Below are positions 5,417-9,033 of a DNA stretch of 9,033 nucleotides, piece after piece. The notes under the pieces are model-generated. The model made no database searches. It was not told the DNA's origin and saw only the letters and a list, made by a program, of their open reading frames with translations. Both the position numbers and the translations under genes were made by a program. Positions within the stretch are counted from its first letter, which is position 1, and each line of letters starts with the position of its first letter. The DNA is from a bacterium (GTDB lineage Bacteria > Desulfobacterota > UBA8473): assembly GCA_009773075.1 (NCBI GenBank), contig WOUX01000023.1, forward strand, positions 1 to 9,033, in the 5' to 3' direction.

Positions 5417-7174
5417 ATGGAGTACACTAAAGATAAATTTCCAGACCCTAAGGAACTCGAAAAGGAGCTTAATGAGTACCTCCAAAGAAAATATGGGGGA
5501 CACATTAAACTTGCCCTGCCAACTTTCTTCCCCAAGATCGACTCTGACTACGGTGACCCTGAAAAAGGAGATAAAGGAGGGGGACCCGTAAAAATCAAGT
5601 TTGATATGAAGCCTGAAGAACTAGAGGCATATCTCGATGAGTATGTTGTTAAACAGAAAGAGGCTAAAGAGATACTTGCTACTAAAATATGTACCCATTT
5701 TAATAGAATAAGGTTATTAGAAGACAATAATAAAGCCGAGGCATATGGAATCATTGGTAATATAAAAAACAATATAATAATGATTGGTCCTACAGGTGTG
5801 GGGAAGACATATCTTATCAAGCTGATAGCCAAAAAGATTGGAGTGCCCTTTGTAAAAGGTGATGCAACAAAATTCAGTGAAACAGGATATGTAGGAGGCG
5901 ATGTTGAGGATCTCGTAAGAGACCTGGTAAATGAAGCAGATGGCAATATCGAATTGGCTCAATACGGGATAATTTACATAGATGAAATAGATAAAATAGC
6001 ATCCAGTGGAAGTATAGTAGGCCCTGATGTGTCCAGGACTGGTGTTCAGAGAGCTCTTCTAAAACCATTGGAAGAAACTGAGGTAGACTTAAAGGTTGCC
6101 CATGATCCGATGTCTCAATTGGAAGCAATGGAAGAATACAGAAAGACCGGAAAAAGAAAGAAAAAAACTATCAATACAAAGAATATTCTCTTTATAGTAA
6201 GTGGGGCATTCGACGGACTGGAAAATATTGTCAAGAAAAAACTAAACGAGCAAAGAATTGGTTTTGACGCTGGCATAAAATCGGAAGGCAAGAGAACTGA
6301 ATTTCTAAAGCATGCTACCGCGGAAGATTTTATAAATTACGGCTTCGAATCTGAATTTATCGGAAGGTTGCCAGTAATAGCTGTATACGAAAAATTAGGG
6401 ATCGATGATTTATACCAGATTCTGAAAAACCCTAATAGCTCAGTAATTATCAGCAAAATAAAGGACTTTAAAGCATATGGGATAGATGTACAATTTGAGG
6501 ATAACGCTTTATATGTGTTAGCAGAGAAGGCTTATAAAGAAGGGACAGGGGCCCGTGGTCTCGTTAGTTCAGTGGAAAAGGTTCTGTTAAAGTTTGAAAA
6601 GAAACTGCCATCTACTGATATAAGAAGGTTTGTAGTCACAAAACAGACTGTAGAAAACCCTGAGAGAGAACTGAATAAATTAATCAGAGAACCCAATGAT
6701 GAAAAGATGCTAGCAAGATATGAAAAACTACTGTTGCAAGAAAAATCGGACAAAAAGAAATCTTTAAAGAAACACGAGAGAGAAGTCATCAGCAAATACG
6801 GGGTTAATCTTACAAATAACAGAATAGATTTAATAGTCGATAGGGCAATAGATAAAAGGGTGGATATTAATGCAATTCTTGAAGAATTTTTGTTAACTAT
6901 TAGAAAACTAAAAGAATTTGAAGAAAACTTTTTAAATAAGCATTTGTTCAAAATAACTTTTTCCGATGAAGCCTCAGATAAGATAGCTAAAAATTCTATA
7001 GAAACTAGCAGAGAGGTCTTTGATATCTGCACTGAAATCTTGAAGAACTATGAACACGGAGTTAAATTGATCAAAGAAAAGACAGGAGCGAATGAATTCT
7101 TTATAACCGAAGAGGCAGTGGATGACCCTGAGGGCTATCTTAACAGATTAATAAGAGATTCCTACATTAACTAG
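5417..7174 (+). CDS. ClpX-like AAA+ ATPase with duplicated C-terminal small subdomain
   Basis: A 585-residue AAA+ unfoldase-like protein, against roughly 420 for typical ClpX. An N-terminal, Gly- and Lys-rich region without the ClpX four-cysteine zinc domain leads into KPEELEAYLDEYVVKQ, the ClpX-type start of the ATPase core. Walker A is GPTGVGKT (124-131), the pore loop is GYVGG (157-161), Walker B is IIYIDEID (D189, E190), FIGRLP ends at P319, and sensor 2 is GTGARGL (R380). IGF (281-283) sits where the ClpP-docking loop lies in ClpX. A basic insertion with GKRKKK (245-250) replaces the RKH-type loop. After a charged helical linker (about 427-512), residues 513-581 resemble 358-425, suggesting a duplicated small subdomain. 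The ATG at 5417 has only a weak AGG at 5407-5409. No clpP neighbour is visible. I therefore do not call it clpX; partner and substrates are unknown. Confidence 0.88.
   Translation: MEYTKDKFPDPKELEKELNEYLQRKYGGHIKLALPTFFPKIDSDYGDPEKGDKGGGPVKIKFDMKPEELEAYLDEYVVKQKEAKEILATKICTHFNRIRLLEDNNKAEAYGIIGNIKNNIIMIGPTGVGKTYLIKLIAKKIGVPFVKGDATKFSETGYVGGDVEDLVRDLVNEADGNIELAQYGIIYIDEIDKIASSGSIVGPDVSRTGVQRALLKPLEETEVDLKVAHDPMSQLEAMEEYRKTGKRKKKTINTKNILFIVSGAFDGLENIVKKKLNEQRIGFDAGIKSEGKRTEFLKHATAEDFINYGFESEFIGRLPVIAVYEKLGIDDLYQILKNPNSSVIISKIKDFKAYGIDVQFEDNALYVLAEKAYKEGTGARGLVSSVEKVLLKFEKKLPSTDIRRFVVTKQTVENPERELNKLIREPNDEKMLARYEKLLLQEKSDKKKSLKKHEREVISKYGVNLTNNRIDLIVDRAIDKRVDINAILEEFLLTIRKLKEFEENFLNKHLFKITFSDEASDKIAKNSIETSREVFDICTEILKNYEHGVKLIKEKTGANEFFITEEAVDDPEGYLNRLIRDSYIN
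6488..7159 (+). repeat. Diverged internal protein repeat in the ClpX-like gene (copies 6488-6691 and 6953-7159)
   Basis: Residues 358-425 and 513-581 align nearly without gaps: both have F-x-D/E-x-A near the start, a helical middle, then a V-T or I-T strand, and end in V-[ED]-[ND]-P-E-x-x-LN-[KR]-LIR-[ED]. The match is strongest in the last 15 residues. The first copy carries the sensor-2 motif GTGARG; at the equivalent place the second has TSREVF, so the ATP-sensing arginine is lost. The repeat is visible only at protein level, suggesting an old duplication. The region between the copies is rich in Lys and Glu and probably helical or coiled coil. Confidence 0.6.
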
Positions 7175-7305
7175 GGCGTGGTTTTTATCCAGGAATAATG
7201 TCTGATAAGATATATTATGTAAACTTTGATATGCGGCAACGATCAAAACCCCATTTGAATTGCTTGCCCTTCCCCCAATTCCAATTTCTGTAAATATAGA
7301 CAATC

Positions 7306-8607
7306 TTAAATAATTCTCTTATCAATTATCCTTTTGTACTTGTTTAAATCCCTTTCTATAGATTGGTGTTCCACAAGTTTAACGTCAACGTTAACCCCTA
7401 ATACGCTGGAAAGCCTCTCCTTAATATTTTCTAAAAGGTTTCTCTGTTTTTTCATCTCATCAAAGAATATCCTCTCCGATACCTCCACTAACACCTCCAA
7501 TACATCCATCCTGTCTTTTCGGTCAACAACCAATTGAAAATGAGGTTCACATCCTTCAAACTCATATAAAACCTGCTCGATCTGGGAGGGAAATACGCTA
7601 ACACCTTTGATTATCAACATATTATCTGTTCTTTCCATGATCTTTTCTATTCTGACACAGGTTCTACCACAATCACATTGCCGCCAATTCAGTTTTGTTA
7701 TGTCTCCTGTTCGAAAACGAATCATGGGGAATGCCTCTTTGGTAAGGGTGGTAATGACCAGTTCCCCTTTCTCTCCAGGTGGCAAAAGGTTACCTGTTAA
7801 GGGATCAATTATCTCTGGAATAAAATGGTCTTCGAAGAGATGAAGTCCATCTTTATATTGGCATTCAGCAGCAACCCCAGGACCTATTACCTCGCTCAGC
7901 CCATAGTTATCTAACGCATCGATATATAATCTTCCTTCTATCTCTTTTCTCATATTTTCTGACCATGGTTCTCCACCGAATAGACCGAGTCTTAAATTCA
8001 ATGTCTTAGGATCAATCTCCATATTTACTATAGTATCCGCTATCCTTAGGGCATAGGACGGGGTACATACCAGCGTGGTGGTCTTATAATCCTTCATTAT
8101 TATTATTTGTTTTTCGGTATGTCCGGAAGATGTAGGGATTACCGAAGCCCCTATCTCTTCTGCACCATAATGGAGGCCAAAAGCACCTGTAAGCAACCCA
8201 TATGCGAACGCTATCTGCACCATATCGTCTTTTGTAACCCCACCAGCGGTTAATATACGGGCAGCTAAATTGCTCCAGTTTTTTAAATCGTTTTTTGTAT
8301 AACCTACAACAATAGGTTTTCCTGTCATTCCCGATGTAGAATGTAATCTTACAACCTCCCTAAGAGAGACTGCAAACATATCATAGGGATAACTGTTTCT
8401 GAGATCATCCTTTGTGGTGAAAGGAAGGTTGGACAAATCCTGAATCGATTGGATATCTTCAGGTAAAACATTAAGTTTATCAAATATCTTTCTGTAAAAC
8501 TGCACATTTTTATACACCCTGTTTAGAGTAGACTGCACTCTCTCCCATTGCAATTGTTCCAGCTCTTCCCTGGGCATACATTCATAAGCTTTATCCCAAA
8601 TATTCAT
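7306..8607 (-). CDS. paaK: Phenylacetate-CoA ligase family enzyme
   Basis: A complete 433-residue adenylate-forming ligase of the PaaK family, the normal length. It should activate an aryl- or related acetate with ATP to an acyl-AMP and pass it to CoA in the cytoplasm. Visible motifs are the phosphate loop STSGMTGKP (90-98), DNYGLSE (233-239), FRTGD (298-302), the hinge region RIEKIMERTDNMLIIKG (319-335) and VFPSQIE (338-344). The catalytic C-terminal lysine is probably K423 in LNKYKRIIDKR. A cysteine group, CDCGRTC (311-317), may bind metal, as in several family members. The ATG at 8607 is preceded by GGGAGA (8614-8619 on the minus strand). It lies 22 nt downstream of livF in the same direction, so co-transcription is likely. 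The natural substrate may be phenylacetate, indoleacetate or another carboxylate; sequence alone does not decide. Confidence 0.93.
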   Translation of the reverse strand: MNIWDKAYECMPREELEQLQWERVQSTLNRVYKNVQFYRKIFDKLNVLPEDIQSIQDLSNLPFTTKDDLRNSYPYDMFAVSLREVVRLHSTSGMTGKPIVVGYTKNDLKNWSNLAARILTAGGVTKDDMVQIAFAYGLLTGAFGLHYGAEEIGASVIPTSSGHTEKQIIIMKDYKTTTLVCTPSYALRIADTIVNMEIDPKTLNLRLGLFGGEPWSENMRKEIEGRLYIDALDNYGLSEVIGPGVAAECQYKDGLHLFEDHFIPEIIDPLTGNLLPPGEKGELVITTLTKEAFPMIRFRTGDITKLNWRQCDCGRTCVRIEKIMERTDNMLIIKGVSVFPSQIEQVLYEFEGCEPHFQLVVDRKDRMDVLEVLVEVSERIFFDEMKKQRNLLENIKERLSSVLGVNVDVKLVEHQSIERDLNKYKRIIDKRII

Positions 8608-8629
8608 TTTTAATCTCCCAAAAAGGGGG

Positions 8630-9033
8630 TTACTCCCATATTTCCTTCTTTTCTTTCCCTAAATAGGCCCTTTGAACCTCCTTATTGTTAAGAAGACCTT
8701 TACTACTTTCTTCCATTATAATCTTTCCTGTTTCTATTACATATCCTCGATCAGCAAGTTGAAGAGCGGCTTTGGCATTTTGTTCTACTATCAGTATAGT
8801 GGTTTTGAGTTCATCCTTGAGCTTGGATATCATTCTAAATATATCTTTGCTGATCATCGGGGCCAGCCCCATAGAAGGCTCGTCCAGTAGAAGCAGTGAG
8901 GGTTTTGACATTAATGCCCTGCCAATGGCTAGCATCTGCTGCTCCCCACCGCTCAAGGTACCTGCTATTTGATTCCTTCTTTCTCTCAATATAGGAAAAA
9001 AGGAAAAAACGTCTTCTATGTCCTTTTTTAAGG
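8630..9033 (-). CDS. livF: Branched-chain amino-acid-type ABC transporter ATPase, C-terminal part (5' end outside window)
   Basis: The frame runs in from the right edge and ends at TAA (8630-8632), giving 134 visible residues. It is the C-terminal half of a LivF-type ATPase: RRNQIAGTLSGGEQQ contains the ABC signature, LLLLDEPSMGLAP is Walker B plus D-loop, and ILIVEQNAKAAL has Gln where many ABC ATPases have the switch histidine, as is usual in LivF. The ending ADRGYVIETG and VQRAYLG are also typical of LivF rather than LivG. Walker A lies outside the window. LivF works with LivG, the LivH and LivM permeases and a periplasmic binding protein to import branched-chain or other hydrophobic amino acids, amides or carboxylates. 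With paaK directly behind it, an aromatic compound is a plausible substrate. A TTG at 8987-8989 is in frame but is internal, not a start. Confidence 0.92.
   Translation of the reverse strand, partial: LKKDIEDVFSFFPILRERRNQIAGTLSGGEQQMLAIGRALMSKPSLLLLDEPSMGLAPMISKDIFRMISKLKDELKTTILIVEQNAKAALQLADRGYVIETGKIIMEESSKGLLNNKEVQRAYLGKEKKEIWE

Noticed and set aside
5548..5946. 132-codon minus-strand frame opposite the ClpX-like ATPase core
   Set aside because: It is the complement of the Walker A region; composition is Ser/Pro-rich with no family-like motif.
6532..7032. 166-codon minus-strand frame opposite the ClpX-like gene
   Set aside because: Ser- and Leu-rich translation typical of the antisense of a Lys/Glu-rich coding region, with the plus-strand frame clearly real.
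7257..7281. Inverted repeat GAATTG...CAATTC in the convergent gap, as a possible shared terminator
   Set aside because: Only a 6-bp, AT-rich stem with a 13-nt loop and no proper T-tract on either strand; no convincing terminator is visible in the 131-nt gap 7175-7305.

Overview
The window appears to come from a Gram-negative bacterium with AT-rich DNA. The mix of genes resembles anaerobic Desulfobacterota ('Deltaproteobacteria') or a similar lineage: exported surface-sugar enzymes, a PilZ protein, and a Liv-type ABC transporter joined to a phenylacetate-CoA ligase-like gene. This taxonomic reading is an inference from gene content only. The window looks chromosomal; I see no rRNA, tRNA, CRISPR array, insertion sequence or phage gene.

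Positions 3-4809 (+ strand) are the tail of a surface-polysaccharide or glycoconjugate gene cluster. In order they hold the C-terminal part of an asparagine synthase-like amidotransferase, a short remnant of a glycosyltransferase, a complete GT4 glycosyltransferase, an exported membrane-tethered PHP-fold protein, a WbqC-family protein and a PIG-L/LmbE-type sugar N-deacetylase. Most intact genes abut or overlap by 4 nt (2 nt between GT4 and PHP, GTGA and ATGA overlaps for the next two), so they are probably co-transcribed and translationally coupled. A PilZ-domain gene (4828-5295) follows 18 nt later and could tie the cluster to cyclic-di-GMP.

After a 121-nt AT-rich gap with a possible sigma-70 promoter comes a large ClpX-like AAA+ ATPase (5417-7174). 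It keeps the ATPase motifs, the pore loop and an IGF motif. It lacks the ClpX zinc finger and has a long C-terminal extension that seems to contain a second, degenerate copy of the ClpX small subdomain.

A 131-nt convergent gap separates this from a minus-strand operon end: livF (cut by the right edge) followed after 22 nt by a paaK-like CoA ligase. This suggests uptake and CoA activation of an aromatic or related carboxylate, or aromatic amino-acid catabolism.

The best candidates for new biology are the ClpX-like protein with a duplicated C-terminal domain, and the PHP protein with a transmembrane hairpin set inside its catalytic domain and a changed first metal motif. The glycosyltransferase scar between asnB and GT4 is a good sign of recent cluster rearrangement.
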